In this document: one piece after another, positions 21,601 through 31,800 of the stretch | How positions within the stretch are numbered: the first letter of the stretch is position 1 | How the letters are laid out: every line of letters begins with the position of its first letter | DNA from: Enchytraeus crypticus | Taxonomy: Eukaryota > Annelida > Clitellata > Enchytraeida > Enchytraeidae | Assembly: GCA_905160935.1 (NCBI GenBank) | Contig: CAJHZI010000447.1 | Span: 305,501 to 369,500, forward strand | Length of the DNA stretch: 64,000 nt | Direction of reading: 5' to 3' | Position numbers and translations under genes: made by a program | Notes under the pieces: generated by a model | What the model saw: the letters and a program-made list of their open reading frames with translations, nothing else | What the model was told of the DNA's origin: nothing | Databases searched by the model: none

Positions 21601-24600
21601 ATAGCAACAGTCAGCACTGCAACAGACAACATAGCAACAGACAGCATAGCAACAATCAGCATAGCAACAGTCAGCACTGCAACAGACAACATAGCAACAG
21701 TCAGCATAGCAACAGTCAGTATTGTAAGTTGGAAGAGAAACAGAAAGCTCAGAAACATACAGCACACTTAAAACAAGGCATATGTACATTACTTTTATTT
21801 CACCATTTTCATGCTAGATAAACATACACAGATATACATGTAAAAGTGCTCTTACTACCATTCATAGGTGCAATATGCTACAAGTACTTGATTTATTAAT
21901 TTAATTCATTTTTTTGAAGTTTCTGCTCTTGACTTCGGAAAGAAATAAAGAAGAGGGTTTATTATTTATAGAGAAACATGAGAGTGTACCACAGTGAAGA
22001 GGAGTGCAGTGCATGATATTGACACAGTCTACAATAGCGCCGTGCTGAAGTAGAAGCCTAGCACATTCTATGCACCCGTTAGTTACAGCCACTTCCAGTG
22101 CCGTCTCTTCCATGTAGCCTTTAGCATTCACGTCCACCTTGTCTGCAGACAAATATTATATCTATACAATCATACAGACTGGGCACAAATTTATTTTAAA
22201 AATGCATCAATACCTCTGAAATGGCTTCAATTACTAAGAATCAAGGAATGAGAAGACAGCAAAAGAAATAAAACACTAATAAAATAAATCAAAAATTAAT
22301 TCCAAAAATTATGTTAAATGACTATTGTTGCAGTCTACTGCCTCCACTGTATTCCATATCTACTACTGAAATATAGTTCAACTGTGACATAGCGGCTATG
22401 CCTAATAATTAAATGACCTCAAAGTTTCTCATTTTGTCTTCAAAAGGAATTATTAAAGAAAGAGTCTGCAATCTGAAATACAAAAATGCTCATTGGTTTG
22501 AGGAAGGCATCTGACGAACGTACTCACTGATCTCTCATTCACTTGTCTGCTGATAAATTAGCACATTATGTACTAATACAGCAGCTAGATATCAAAGCAA
22601 TTCACAATATTTAATTTTAGCGTTGTTTTTATACAAAGCTGATAGAAATAGTATGTTGCAAAACTTAAGTCATATTAAAACTAATTTTACTATGAAGAAA
22701 GAACTTAACAATTATGAATTTTAGAAAACAAGTGATAGTCAACAGTACCAATTGTTTAAAATTTTAGGAAAAAAATTGTAGATTAGTATTAAAACTGTGC
22801 GAAACATCAGCTTGCGTTTTAAGTCAAAAATTAATAAATTGCAATTAGGATATGAAAAAAGACGTTAAATCAGCTTCAATATTGCAAAAAGAATACCACA
22901 ATTAGGTCTATGGTTTATTCTAAACGCTTCGATCGGACTACAACTCGTAAAAGTCAGCTTAAAGAATATTATTCACGATGGCAGCAGATCACAAAGATTA
23001 CGCTTAATGAAAATATTCCTTGGGACATCAGTTTTATGTAAAACATATGAAATTTTCTACACCGCCTTCAGAATCTTTACATCATGGAATACCTTGAGTC
23101 TTTAGTATTATCATAAGTTGTGATTTTGTATTGTCCTTAACAGTTTGACTTTATAGCAATAAATAGCAGGGCTATCTCATGATATAAAAATTGTTCTAGG
23201 AGAGTTCAATGCGCATATTGGTAGAGAAAAAAGCAAACGTTATCATCAGTAGGCCCTTTTGGTGGTCCAGAAGCAAAAAAACGATAATAGGGAGCATAAT
23301 CTTCCTTTGTATGTGCTACTGGTTTAGCACTAGGCAACACTTATTTCAAGCACAAAAACATTCACAAATATACAAGGAGGGCACCCGATGGCGATAAGCT
23401 CAGATAAATTGATTACGTATTGGGCATAGATGTTAGGAGCACTTTAGAAGATTATTAGAGACTATAGAGGTGCTGATGTGTTTTCAGATCATTTCAACGT
23501 TATGGAGAAATTTAAACTGAAATTGAAAGCTGTGAAGAAAGGAGGACTATCTACAATGCCAATCAATACACAGAAACTTTAAAACTTTTAGGAAATTGCT
23601 GAAGGCTATCAAATTGTATTAGTAAACAAATTTGAATATTTTATGCACTCAGGGGATGTAGCAGAACAATGGGTTTTGTTTGTGGATAGCGTATTAGAAG
23701 CAGCAGAAAAGCGACTGTGAAGAAAAAAGGTAATTCAGGTAAATCAGGTAAATTCGGGAAAAGTGGATCTCTGATGACACATGGAAAAAACTGATGAATG
23801 AAAAGAAGCAAACCGGCAGAGACACAGCAACAACAGAAATTGAAAGGAAAAATATTCAAGGATGGTATCACAGCTCGACAATAAAGCTGCAAAAAGGAGA
23901 AAAGAATGGTGTGATCTGATATGCACTGAAGCGCAAATTGCAGCTCATAAAAATGACACTAAAACATTTACAGGATAGTTAGAGATCTCACTGGAAAGCA
24001 CAACAACTCTATATAACTGCTAAAAACAAACAAATTCATACTCTGTGTATTGAGGATGAACAGAACAAAAATGGTTTGAACACTTTTCCAAGCATCTATA
24101 CCAGGAAATTCCAAGTAATGTCTTCGATTTTATAGCGACCGTTACAGATGAAGATGAGAATATTAATCCGGATTAAATATCTGTGCAAGGAGTAGAAGCT
24201 GCTATAGTTGAAACTATAAAGAAATTGAACAACAATAAGGCTCCAGGAGAAGATCAGATCACAGGGAGTTAGTAAATATGGGTCACCTGTCTCAATAAAT
24301 ACATTAACTGCGATATTCAACACCATTTGAAAAACAAGGAGGGTACCTAAGAGTTGGAAGAGGGGCATAATTGCCAAGCTGCTAAAAAGGGAGATTTGAG
24401 TAATTGCAATAATTAGGTATGTACATCATTGTTATCAATACCAGGCAGTCTTTTGTTCTGTATTACTTGAAAGAATGAAAATAGCTACAGATAAAAAGTT
24501 AAGAGAACATCAAGTTGTCTTCAGGAGCGGCAGATCATGCAATCAACAAATCTTCAGTTTGCGTCACACTGAGCATAGAATTCAACAAGATATCTGCATA

Positions 24601-27600
24601 AATTCCATTGACTTCAAGAAGGCATTTGACAGTATTCATAGGGCTACTTTATGAAAGATAACAAGAAGCTATGGAATTCCTGAGAAATTCATTGATTTAA
24701 AATGTTATGTGAAAATTCGTCGTGCCATAAACGAACACAGAGATCACTGAATCTTTCCATATTGTGACAGGAGTCAGGCAAGGATATATTTTACCGCCTT
24801 TCCTTTTCTACTAGTTACTGACAATTAACTTAGGTTGATTTTGCAGACTATATAGCTCTATTAACAACGTTGATCTTCATCAACTGCAAGAAACGACATC
24901 AGCTCAAGTCAATGCTGCAAAAGTTGCATAGAGAATCAGCTCTGAAAATACTAAAATCCTCACAACTACAGCATCTGACATAATTAATATAAGAGTTAAC
25001 CAGAGTGAGGTTGAAAGAGTTAAAAAGTTCATCAAGGCAGCACAATATCGCAAAATGGAATAAGTGAAGATGTGGAGCGCACAATTGGTAAAACATATGA
25101 CGTCTTTCAAAAAAGCAACATATTTGGAATAGTAGTATTAGAATTGATGTGGGACAAAAGAAAAATATATATTCAGCAATCGTACAGTCCGTCTTGATGT
25201 ATGCGTGTGAAACATGAAAAAGTTCTAGTAAAATGAAGCACAAACTAAACTGTTTTCAACAAAGATGTCTTAGAAGAATCTTAATTATTATTATTGGGAT
25301 CATATCAAATATGAAACAGTACTTGACGGGGTTGGGCACAGAAAATTACATGAGATAGTTTCTGAAAAAAGGTTGAGGTTCTTGGGTCATTTTTATTAAG
25401 AATACATGAGGATAGGCATGGAAAAACTGCAATTAATTGAAAGCCAAACCATGAAAAAAGGAAAAGACTAAGACCTAGGAGTACTGGCTGGAGCCAGTTG
25501 CGAAGTCGGTAAGATACTCGACCGTGGATCAGTACATGCGGGGTTCAAATCCTGGACTCGCCCGTCACTGACTTCGCTTTCGAGTGAGGAAACTGAAATT
25601 AACCTTAGCATTATCAGTTTTAGCTTTTACTTGGTTCAGCACTAGCAACAAAGATTAGCAAACATTGACAATTTCATGGGAAGAAGTTGTGAGGGTTGCT
25701 GATGATAGAAATGAATGGAAGAATATTACCGTCCTATGTTCTGTTCAGAATGCAAGGAACTGACGATTATGAAATAGCAGGGCTGGTAGATGCTTTGCCG
25801 TAGAAGGAAATAAGAAAGCCACTGGTTCAAATTCCTGCTAGACCTTAATCAACAGTCTCTTGCGCGATATGGATCCATTAGTAGGACTACACTTAGCTTC
25901 ATGACTTTTCATAATTTAATCAAACTTAAATTAATGCGCCTTATTAAACAAGAATTATTCAATGATGTTCAACTCCTCAGAAAAACTAATTGTCGTTAAT
26001 CCAGGTAAAAAACACAAACACGCTAGCAATAGCGACTATTACAATAGAATACCTTGTAGAAGTAAGATTGATACAATTTCAGGATGATTCTGTTTAGCGG
26101 CCTCGTGTAGTGGCATCCATCCATCAGTGTTAGGTGAATCAACATGTTTACCTACATACACATGACTCATTAGTGCTAGGTGAATCAACAGATATACCCT
26201 ACATACTCATTACTGCTATGTGAATCAGCAGATCTACCTACATACACAGGTCTCATTAGTGCTAGGTGAATCAACAGGTTTACCTACATACACATGTCTC
26301 ATTAGTGCTAGGTGAATCAACAGGTTTACCTACATACACATGACTCATCATATAGAATGTCGTAATAGCGTAGGGGTAACGTCATGAAGTTTTAAATGAC
26401 AGATCCTGCGGTGAATTGAACCCTCGTGAGTTCGAATCCCGGCCGCGCTGATCTGAGAGTAAAATCTCGGACATTCACTGGACTGCTTATACGGAAAATG
26501 GTCTAAATTGCCTAACGGTTTAAACATGTGGTATTAAAAAGTAAAAGATATCAACATAGTTGATTATTCACTATAATGCGTGTTTACTTTTTTTTATCAC
26601 TGCTAGGTGAATCAACAGGTTTACCTACATACACATATCTCATTAGTGCTAGGTGCATCAATAGGTTTATCTACATACACATGACTCATTAGTGCTAGGT
26701 GAATCAGCAGGTTTACCTATATACACATGACTCACTGGCACTAGGTGAATCAACAGGTTTACTTATATACACACACGAGTCATCAGTGATAGGTGGTGTA
26801 CGAACAAAAGCCCTCCCGGACAAAAGCCCCCCCGGACAAAAGCCCCCCTGGACAAAAGCCCCCCCCGGACTTCAGAGATCAGTTGAACAAAAGAACATAG
26901 TTATTTGCATGTATAATAATTTGATGTTTTAAACTATTATTATAATACTACTCTTTAATGTTATAGTGACGCTGTATTTAATCTACCAGTTAATTCAATA
27001 CAAACGCTAACTTCTTTAATTCCCATTTTCTAATTAATTTAATAATATAAGGAACACAGAAATGACACCTACAATAATATGATAATAATATAAGGTCCAA
27101 AAACAATATTTAGTTACCCTGGCCTCTACTCAGCCAACGCTACCTAGTACTCTACATTTAGCATGTGTAGGCCGCTGAGAAATTATAATTAGAGACTAGA
27201 GCAAATCAATATTAATTTAAGGATTAAGGAAATAAAAAGGTGAAGCTTTCAAGTAGACCTTAATAAGTAACTACGCTGTCCTTTACAGCTTATTACTAAT
27301 TACTATATAACCTGCACTAAAACTTTATAAACCACTGTTCGCAGAAATATTAATATTTCAACATTTTCCAATTCTCCATTGGATATCTCAGAGATCACAG
27401 AAGGCTCTGACACTTCATCATCCCCTAAACGACGTATCAAACCATTTCTAACTCTTAAAAACACGTGCTTCTCTTGCACACAACACGTCAACACGTCATC
27501 AACAACAAGAAGAATCCAAGTTTTATTATTTGGTTTTCCAAATAATAAAAGAACGTTTGCAACTGGACAAATTCTCTGTAGCCAATATGTATTACCGCTT

Positions 27601-30600
27601 CGAAAGCTCATGCCGAAATTCTTTTTGTTGAGAATATTTAAGTAGGCCCTATTAAATTCAATACACTATAAGAGCAAAAACTCCAATGTTAACAAATGTC
27701 TCCTCTATTATGTATTATGTGTTTATGAATAACATAATATGTTATGTGTATATCTATGATATCCGGGAGGGCTTTTGTCCGGGGGGGGCTTTGGTCCGGG
27801 GAGGACTTTTGTCCGGGGGGGCTTTTGTCCGGTGGGGCTTTTGTCCGGGAACCGTGATAGGTGAATCAACGTGTTTACCTCTATACACACATGAATCATC
27901 AGTGATAGGTGAATGATGATGAATCAACCAGTTTACCTATATACAAACATGAGCCATAAGCGCTAGGTAAATCAACAGGTCTACCTACATATCAAGACAT
28001 ACCCCTCCCCACGGACAAAACCCCCTCGGATATAATTCCCTCGGGACAAAACCCCCTCGGAAAAACCCTCCCTAGGACAAAATCTCCCAGAGGACATGTA
28101 ATCTTATTAAAATATTAAATAATCATATTTTTAAATATTAAATAATCGTATTCAGTCAAAATCAGATGCAATACTGAGTAAATCACAGTTTGCCTTTCGA
28201 AAAGGATGTGGTACTAGAGAATGTGATACAAGAAGTTGTGCGAGTTATATGTGAACGTAGCCTACTACATGAAAATGATGATTTCATATGTTTTGTACAT
28301 TTTGAAAAGGTTTTTTGATAGAATAGCCTGGGTAATGATGTTAAACATCTTGAGGATCATTAGAGTTGACTGGAGAGATTGATGATTGATTTTAAATTTG
28401 TACATGAATTGGAAATCAATAGTCAAAATTTGGACAGCAAGAGTTCTCTGAGGAGGGTGAAATAGGACAGGGGTAAGACTGGGGTGTTGTATTTCACTAC
28501 TGCTGTTTAATCTCTATGCCGAGGCAGTAATGGTTGAAGCAATGAAAGATATTGAAGGAATAACTATTGGAAGTAAATTGCTGAAAGATGTGAGGTTTTC
28601 AGATGATCAAGGTATGCTTGCTAGTAGTGAAGTAGAGTAGCAAAGGGTTATGGATGGTTTGAATGTCATAGTATAGAGGTGAAGATTAATATGAAGAAGA
28701 CAGAGGTTATGAGAGTATCTATGAATCACAGTGGTATAAATATTACAATAATATGTGATTGGAACAGGTTAGAAGCTTCAAGTATTTGGGCCACATCATC
28801 ACTGATGATGGGAAGTTATAAACAGAAATATAAAATGTAGATTTGCACAGGTGAAAGAGGCTTTCGGAAAGAGAAAAGAACTTCAAATAAAAGGCATAAA
28901 GAAAAACACAAAGATAAAGATTGTGAAAACGTTGGTGTGGTCGACACATCTGTGTGGATATGAAGCGTGGACATTAAAGAAAGATGATATTAGGAAACAA
29001 GAGGCATAGGAAATATGGTTATGGAGGATGGAAAAGATTAGTTGGACTGACAAAATTACAAATGAAGAAGGTTTTGAAATAGTCAGTACAGATAGAGTCA
29101 ATAAATGTGATAATAAAAAGAAAAACTAGATAGGATAGGATTTGTTTTCAAAGAAACAATAACAATAATAACAACAATTAGAGTGCTACAGTCATCAATG
29201 ACAACATCGAGCACTATTGAGACAAAATCAAGCCGGCGAGCAAAAAAAGAAGGTCCAAAAACGGTGCAAATTCAAAAATCCAAAAATTCAGTCCAAAGTA
29301 AAGGGAGTTAAAGAAAAGGTGGTTTAGGTGCAGGTCGCTGCTCATGGACACTGGATGGAAAAGAGAGATGGAAAAGATAGGTCTTCAACTGCTTATGGAA
29401 CTGCTCATAGGACAGCAAAGGCTGATGTGATTCAAATGAAGATTTCCGAAGATTGGATGGAAGAGAATTCCAGATCTGAGGTGCAGCATGCTGGAAAGAA
29501 CGATTAGATAGCTTAGAGCGTGAAGGTAAGCTAGGTCTCACAAGAGTAATTAACTTAGAAGACCGAGTAATAGCAGGCTGCATCACTTTAATCAAGTGAG
29601 ACATACAAGTGTGTCCAGGGATGATGATGGATTTATAGGTTAACGAAGCTGTTTTGTAAATGATACGCACTTTAATCTTTAGCCAGTGCAAAGACTTCAA
29701 AATAGGCGTAACTTGTGAGTACTTGGAACTACAAAAAATTGCTCGTGCAAGAGAATTCTGAACAAACTGCAACCGATCAATCTCACAGCCAGGGAGATTT
29801 AAAAACAGGGAATTGCAGTAGTCCAACTTCGATTGCACAAGAGCAACACCAATTGTAGCAGCTCTCACGTGACAAATATGGACGTATTCGACGAAGATCA
29901 CGGATATGGAAAAAACATGCTTGTGAAGTTTTAGTTATGTGTTCGTGGAAGGTTAGGTGTTTATCAAGGATAACAACCGAGATTTCTCACAGAAGAAACA
30001 GGTGATATTTTAATACCCGAAGATAACGAAAGAGTTTTCCCATTCAGCTTCAGAAGCTGTTGAGGTGTCCCGACCAACAAGAATTCAGTCTTAGATGGAT
30101 TAAGTGCCAAGAAATTAGCAGACATCCAAGAGGATATAGACTGAAAACTTTGTTGCAGGAGGGTTTCGGCATTAGAATAGGAGTTAGGGGTGAAACTAGT
30201 GTACATTTGAGTGTCATCAACATATAGCTCATGATCAAGAGAATGAAAAGAGATTAGAGTGCTTAGGGGTGTTGTATAGAGGTTAAAGAGGATAGGACCA
30301 AGAACGGAGCCTTGAGGCACGCCATACTTTAAGTGAGATGGCGAAGAGATGTACTCCATCACTTTCACACTAAAAGAACGATCCGTTAGATAGGAGGAAA
30401 ACCAATCAAGAACAATTCCACGAACTCCAAACCAGGAAGAAAGACGTTCCAGAAGAATATTGTGATCAATGGTATCAAAAACGGCCGAAATATCAAGCAT
30501 ACATCCAGTTAAGCGTTGTGTGCACAAGGCATTAACAATAGAATTGCACACAGATAGAAGCACCGTTTCAGTTGAACGATGCTTAGTATAAGCAGCTTGA

Positions 30601-30910
30601 TGCTTATTAAATAGATCATTGTAAGAGAGATGAGTAGAAAGCCTCGGAAGAACAATTCTTTCAGTGAGCTTAGATATGTATGACAGATTAGATATCGGCT
30701 TGTAATTTGACAATAATTCCTTATCCAGTATGGGCAGTAAATGCTGTACTAATGCTACTTCAACAAACCTTCCTGAATGAGTCTCTGAAGTTCAAGAGTA
30801 TTTCCATCTCTAGCTGCCTGAGCGACGGTACTACACCTTCCAATAGTTGTATGAATGATTGATTCACTCACTCCGGCACCCTCTGTTGTTTTCTTTTTCT
30901 TATTAGACAT
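11861..30910 (-). CDS. Ankyrin-repeat and SOCS-box protein, ASB14/ASB15-like (seven exons, complete)
   Basis: Joined exons on the minus strand: 30910-30769, 26151-26053, 22142-21990, 20056-19799, 18348-18165, 14909-14732, 12604-11861. Total 1,758 nt = 585 aa plus stop, almost exactly the 585-590 aa of ASB14/ASB15. Every junction has GT/AG and matching phase (1,1,1,1,2,0). The protein has a short basic N-terminus, about ten ankyrin repeats (for example DGWMPLHEAA, DTPLHAAVRHNHAAVVDVLL, DGVSPVFMAAQRGN) and a C-terminal degenerate SOCS box (AHLSRRNKLHKRIV). ASB proteins recruit substrates to Elongin B/C-Cullin-5 ubiquitin ligases. The ortholog is uncertain within the ASB2/14/15 group. Introns carry minisatellites and many transposons. 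Confidence 0.85.
12605..13050. other. Intron 6 sequence without recognisable elements
   Basis: AT-rich; nothing coding. Confidence 0.35.
13057..13255 (-). pseudogene. LINE reverse-transcriptase fragment (FADD region)
   Basis: The minus-strand frame opens LFADDLVIIGDIVEKVSEML and continues through an EIKGLRVN stretch, the segment after the RT active site in RTE/CR1-like LINEs. It ends with a WDREDWKR-like motif near the LINE terminus. Strongly 5' truncated with an internal deletion. Confidence 0.65.
13272..13322 (+). mobile_element. SINE family A tail
   Basis: GAGGAAACTGACGTTAACAT followed by TAGCTTTACCAGTTCTTTTT, the 3' end of family A only. Confidence 0.5.
13340..13810 (+). repeat. Dispersed repeat C, copy 1 (about 470 bp)
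   Basis: Shares long, diverged blocks in the same order with 58690-59335: GAGTTTCCAAAGT, CAACGCAGTTACTG, TTGGTTTGATATGATATACG, TTCGGATATTTC and TAAATCCGT-like ends. This copy lacks the tRNA-like head seen near 58640. Confidence 0.65.
13900..14735. repeat. 26-bp minisatellite in ASB intron 6, adjoining exon 6
   Basis: The unit TACAACTCTGTTGTGTATCACACGTG or close variants occur about 25 times. A 178-bp higher-order segment (containing AAAGTAGTCTGTTGTG) appears twice. Because 26 x 3 carries no stops, several spurious frames stay open. Three copies include GAGGACAG, the exon 6 3' end. Confidence 0.85.
14732..14909 (-). CDS. ASB-like gene, exon 6
   Basis: 178 nt, phases 2-0. Acceptor GAGTAG. Contains CVKVLLSVTDRNL and NPFHHALNGDSELLQCLI. 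Donor CCTCAG/GTGCGA lies at the edge of a 26-bp minisatellite that carries further copies of this junction. Confidence 0.85.
15240..15995 (-). pseudogene. mariner-like transposase pseudogene
   Basis: Minus-strand segments read DDETLIYLCEPENKQQCKQW (first catalytic Asp with ET), a GTATVF...GVLIIDILPN stretch, and further on KLGWTTLR, YSPGPAP...DFHLFG and YIAAEGD, in the order of mariner transposases. Several frameshifts and stops, and no recognisable middle DNA motif. The end GAGGCGTTCCAAAAGTA near 15240 resembles a mariner terminal repeat. Confidence 0.7.
16390..17110 (+). pseudogene. hAT transposase relic
   Basis: The open segment 16411-16716 contains KKRFDQALTLSYFLANIIHP, typical of hAT transposases of the ZMYM/RNaseH-like type. 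Downstream, past stops, LATASSAGVEGVFSS and GNRLHIK followed by a KLVFLFKFLN stretch match the C-terminal dimerisation domain. The N-terminal two thirds are missing. Lies in ASB intron 5. Confidence 0.72.
17111..18160. other. Intron 5, no feature recognised
   Basis: AT-rich (many A and T runs) with no frame or repeat I can support. Confidence 0.3.
18165..18348 (-). CDS. ASB-like gene, exon 5
   Basis: 184 nt, phases 1-2. Acceptor TTTGACAG. Contains SDGVSPVFMAAQRGNVMCLT and LPLHAALEFSH. Donor GCA/GTAAGT is a perfect consensus. Confidence 0.88.
18360..19790. other. Intron 4, mostly unannotated
   Basis: Short AATCAA iterations near 18360-18420 and the stem-loop repeat at 19198; otherwise nothing recognised. 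Confidence 0.3.
19198..19238. repeat. Short dispersed stem-loop repeat, copy 2
   Basis: Nearly identical to 4887-4927: CTGGTGTTACAAGTC then TTTGTGACTT and CCTTAACCAGTATAAT. Confidence 0.55.
19799..20056 (-). CDS. ASB-like gene, exon 4
   Basis: 258 nt, phases 1-1. Acceptor TGCAACAG. Contains LTELVTLLLDHAADVDKQN, DTPLHAAVRHNHAAVVDVLL and SGLTALLLAVDLDH. Donor ATTG/GTATGC. A minisatellite begins immediately upstream of the acceptor. Confidence 0.88.
20057..20985. repeat. Degenerate minisatellite abutting ASB exon 4
   Basis: About 20-bp units built on CACATAAC...AACAGCTGT run from the acceptor of exon 4. They pass into a higher-order repeat of about 75 bp (20740-20950) containing CATATCAACAGTTATCACAT, GTACAGCCACACCAGTCACA and ACATAAAC. 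Confidence 0.75.
21365..21730. repeat. 15-bp minisatellite (ATAGCAACAGTCAGC)
   Basis: About 24 units of AGCATAGCAACAGTC with CACTGC and CACTAC variants, in ASB intron 3. A 15-bp period is a multiple of three, so long stop-free frames arise on both strands (for example repeated VAMLT); these are not genes. Confidence 0.85.
21990..22142 (-). CDS. ASB-like gene, exon 3
   Basis: 153 nt, phases 1-1. Acceptor GTCTGCAG. Encodes VDVNAKGYMEETALEVAVTN and LLLQHGAIVDCVN, two ankyrin units. Donor TGTG/GTACAC. Confidence 0.87.
22150..23180. other. Intron 2 segment, nothing recognised
   Basis: AT-rich, no frames of interest. Confidence 0.3.
23190..25770 (+). pseudogene. RTE-like LINE pseudogene (endonuclease to RT tail)
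   Basis: Plus-strand pieces in order: GEFNAHIGREK (endonuclease), YRGADVFSDHFNVM (endonuclease end, 23470-23510), KLNNNKAPGEDQI (24220), FRSGRSCNQQIFSLR (24520-24565), DFKKAFDSIHRA (24610) and the C-terminal GRPRSTW-like motif split by a SINE at 25487. Many stops and frameshifts. Same class as the remnant at 8525-9365; lies in ASB intron 2. Confidence 0.75.
25487..25628 (+). mobile_element. SINE family A inserted in the LINE
   Basis: CTGGAGCCAGTTGCGAAGTC, ATACTCGACCGTGG, the B box GGGGTTCAAATCCTGGAC and a GAGTGAGGAAACTGAAATTA tail. It splits the conserved GRPRSTWF codons of the LINE: AGTACT before, TGGTTC after. Confidence 0.78.
26053..26151 (-). CDS. ASB-like gene, exon 2
   Basis: 99 nt, phases 1-1. 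Acceptor TATGTAG, then GKHVDSPNTDGWMPLHEAAK, an ankyrin repeat. Donor CAAG/GTATTC. The acceptor and about 25 nt of exon are copied in the adjacent 46-bp minisatellite. Confidence 0.85.
26125..26348. repeat. 46-bp minisatellite copied from the ASB exon 2 acceptor, part 1
   Basis: Units TAGTGCTAGGTGAATCAACA then GGTTTACCTACATACACATG and ACTCAT. The first unit overlaps the genuine exon 2 boundary. The array continues at 26598-26795 and 27845-27985 after two insertions. Confidence 0.82.
26350..26597 (+). mobile_element. SINE family B inserted in the minisatellite
   Basis: AATAGCGTAGGGGTAACGTC (A-box region), the B box GAGTTCGAATCCCGGC, TGAGAGTAAAATCTCGGACA, then GTGGTATTAAAAAG and a poly-T-like end. 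Sense orientation. Confidence 0.75.
26598..26795. repeat. 46-bp minisatellite, part 2
   Basis: Four to five further units, slightly diverged (for example CTATATACACATGACTCAC). Confidence 0.78.
26795..27853. mobile_element. Fold-back/MULE-like element, 9-bp TSD GTGATAGGT
   Basis: Both ends start GGT and then carry tandem CCGGACAAAAGCCCCCC units: four on the left (26801-26876) and, as inverted copies, five on the right (27768-27850). Flanks share GTGATAGGT (26786-26794, 27854-27862). Nine-base duplications and iterated terminal repeats fit Mutator-like or fold-back elements. The interior has small open frames without recognisable domains. Confidence 0.68.
27845..27985. repeat. 46-bp minisatellite, part 3
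   Basis: Three more units beyond the fold-back element, with GATGATGAATC expansions; ends near 27985. Confidence 0.7.
27998..28105. repeat. Solo arm related to the fold-back element
   Basis: GGACAAAACCCCCTCGGA and variants repeat four to five times. Similar in plan to the termini of 26795-27853, but a diverged version with no partner found. Confidence 0.5.
28170..29140 (+). pseudogene. LINE family D remnant (RT to C-terminus)
   Basis: The plus strand reads QFAFRKGCGTRECD, a CFVHFEKVFD-like block, the GCC...LFNLYAEAVMVEAM segment near 28490-28540 and VRFSDDQGMLA (active-site region with SDD for ADD), then KIVKTLVWS and a WTLKKDD tail. Multiple stops. Collinear with 31060-31800 and 11165-11830. 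Confidence 0.7.
29155..30735 (-). mobile_element. LINE family J, 5'-truncated copy (minus strand)
   Basis: Two long frames (29964-30713 and 29308-29901) cover RT from YKPISNLSYISKLTERIVL, the palm with YGVPQGSVLGPILFNLYT and the active site as LYVDDTQ (usually LYADD), then the C-terminal WNSLPSNLRKSSFESHQP region and a 3' UTR ending in AAT/AAC repeats. CR1/L2-like. One frameshift near 29930. It ends abruptly 25-35 bp from ASB exon 1. Nearly identical to the inverted copy at 35465-37490. Confidence 0.82.
30769..30910 (-). CDS. ASB-like gene, coding exon 1
   Basis: ATG at 30910; 47 codons plus 1 nt. Starts MSNKKKK, then ARDGNTLELQRLIQEG, the half-repeat that opens ASB ankyrin domains. Donor AAG/GTTTGT, phase 1. 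Only about 35 bp separate the donor from the 5' end of a LINE in intron 1. It is too short, and in too repetitive a setting, to show up as a long ORF. Confidence 0.82.
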
Positions 30911-31059
30911 TTATAAATATTATTCATATCCATGTAGCTAGCAGCCTATAATCTAGAAAGCTAACATACGTTCTGATAGAACTAAACAGAAAACATTTTA
31001 TAATGTTTTCATTTAAATGTAGTTAGAGCCAGACTTGAAGTTCTAGTCTCTACATTAAT

Positions 31060-31800
31060 CACTATGACAGCGTGGTAATGGTTGAGGCGATGGCAGATAT
31101 TGAGTAAGGAATAACTATTGGAGGTAAATTGCTGAAAGATGTGAGGTGTGCAGATGATCAAGGTATGCTTGTTAGTAGTGAAGTAGGATTGCAAGGGTTA
31201 TCGATGGTCTGAATGTCACAGCTTTCAGATATGGAAGATTAATATAAAGAAAACAAAGGCTATGAGAGTGTCTAGAAATCACAGGGATGTAAATATTACA
31301 TTGAACAATACGCGATTGGAACAGGTAAGAAGCTCCAAATGTTTGGGCCACACCATCGAGGATGATGGGAAAGTGTGAAACGGAAATAAAATGTAGAATT
31401 GCATAGAAAAAAGAGGCTTTTGGAAAGAGAAAAGATCTACTGACAAAAGGCATTCAGAAAACCACAAAGATAAAGAGTGTGAAAACATTGGTGTGGTTGA
31501 CACTTCTGTACGGATGTGAAACGTGGACATTAAAGAAAGAAGAATCAGGAAACTAGAGGCATTGGAAATGTGGTTATGGAGAAGGAGATAAGCTGCGGTT
31601 CTTGAGAGAGTCGGCACAGATAGTCAGTTAATAAAATGTGATAGGAAATAGAAAGAAAAGCTGAATAGGACATACTGTAAGGGAGAATGGTTTGCTAAAG
31701 GAAGTAATTGAAGGAAGAATGCAAGAGAAAAGAGTTAGAAGAAGACCAAGACCAAGCGATGTTGGATGATCTGATAACAAATTCATTTACAGAGATTTTG
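31060..31800 (+). pseudogene. LINE family D remnant
   Basis: AVMVEAMADIE, CADDQGMLV (RT active site region), KIKSVKTLVWLTLLYGCETW and a WTLKKEES-like tail, ending near RRRPRPSDV. The same family as 28170-29140 but starting later. Confidence 0.68.

Noticed and set aside
21378..21790. Frames of 86-129 codons with repeated VAMLT, CCYAD or VSIAT
   Set aside because: Product of a 15-bp tandem repeat read in multiple frames and both strands; no start context or homology.
27303..27645. Overlapping frames of 88-102 codons on both strands inside the fold-back element
   Set aside because: No recognisable domain; either could be chance. Kept only as element interior.
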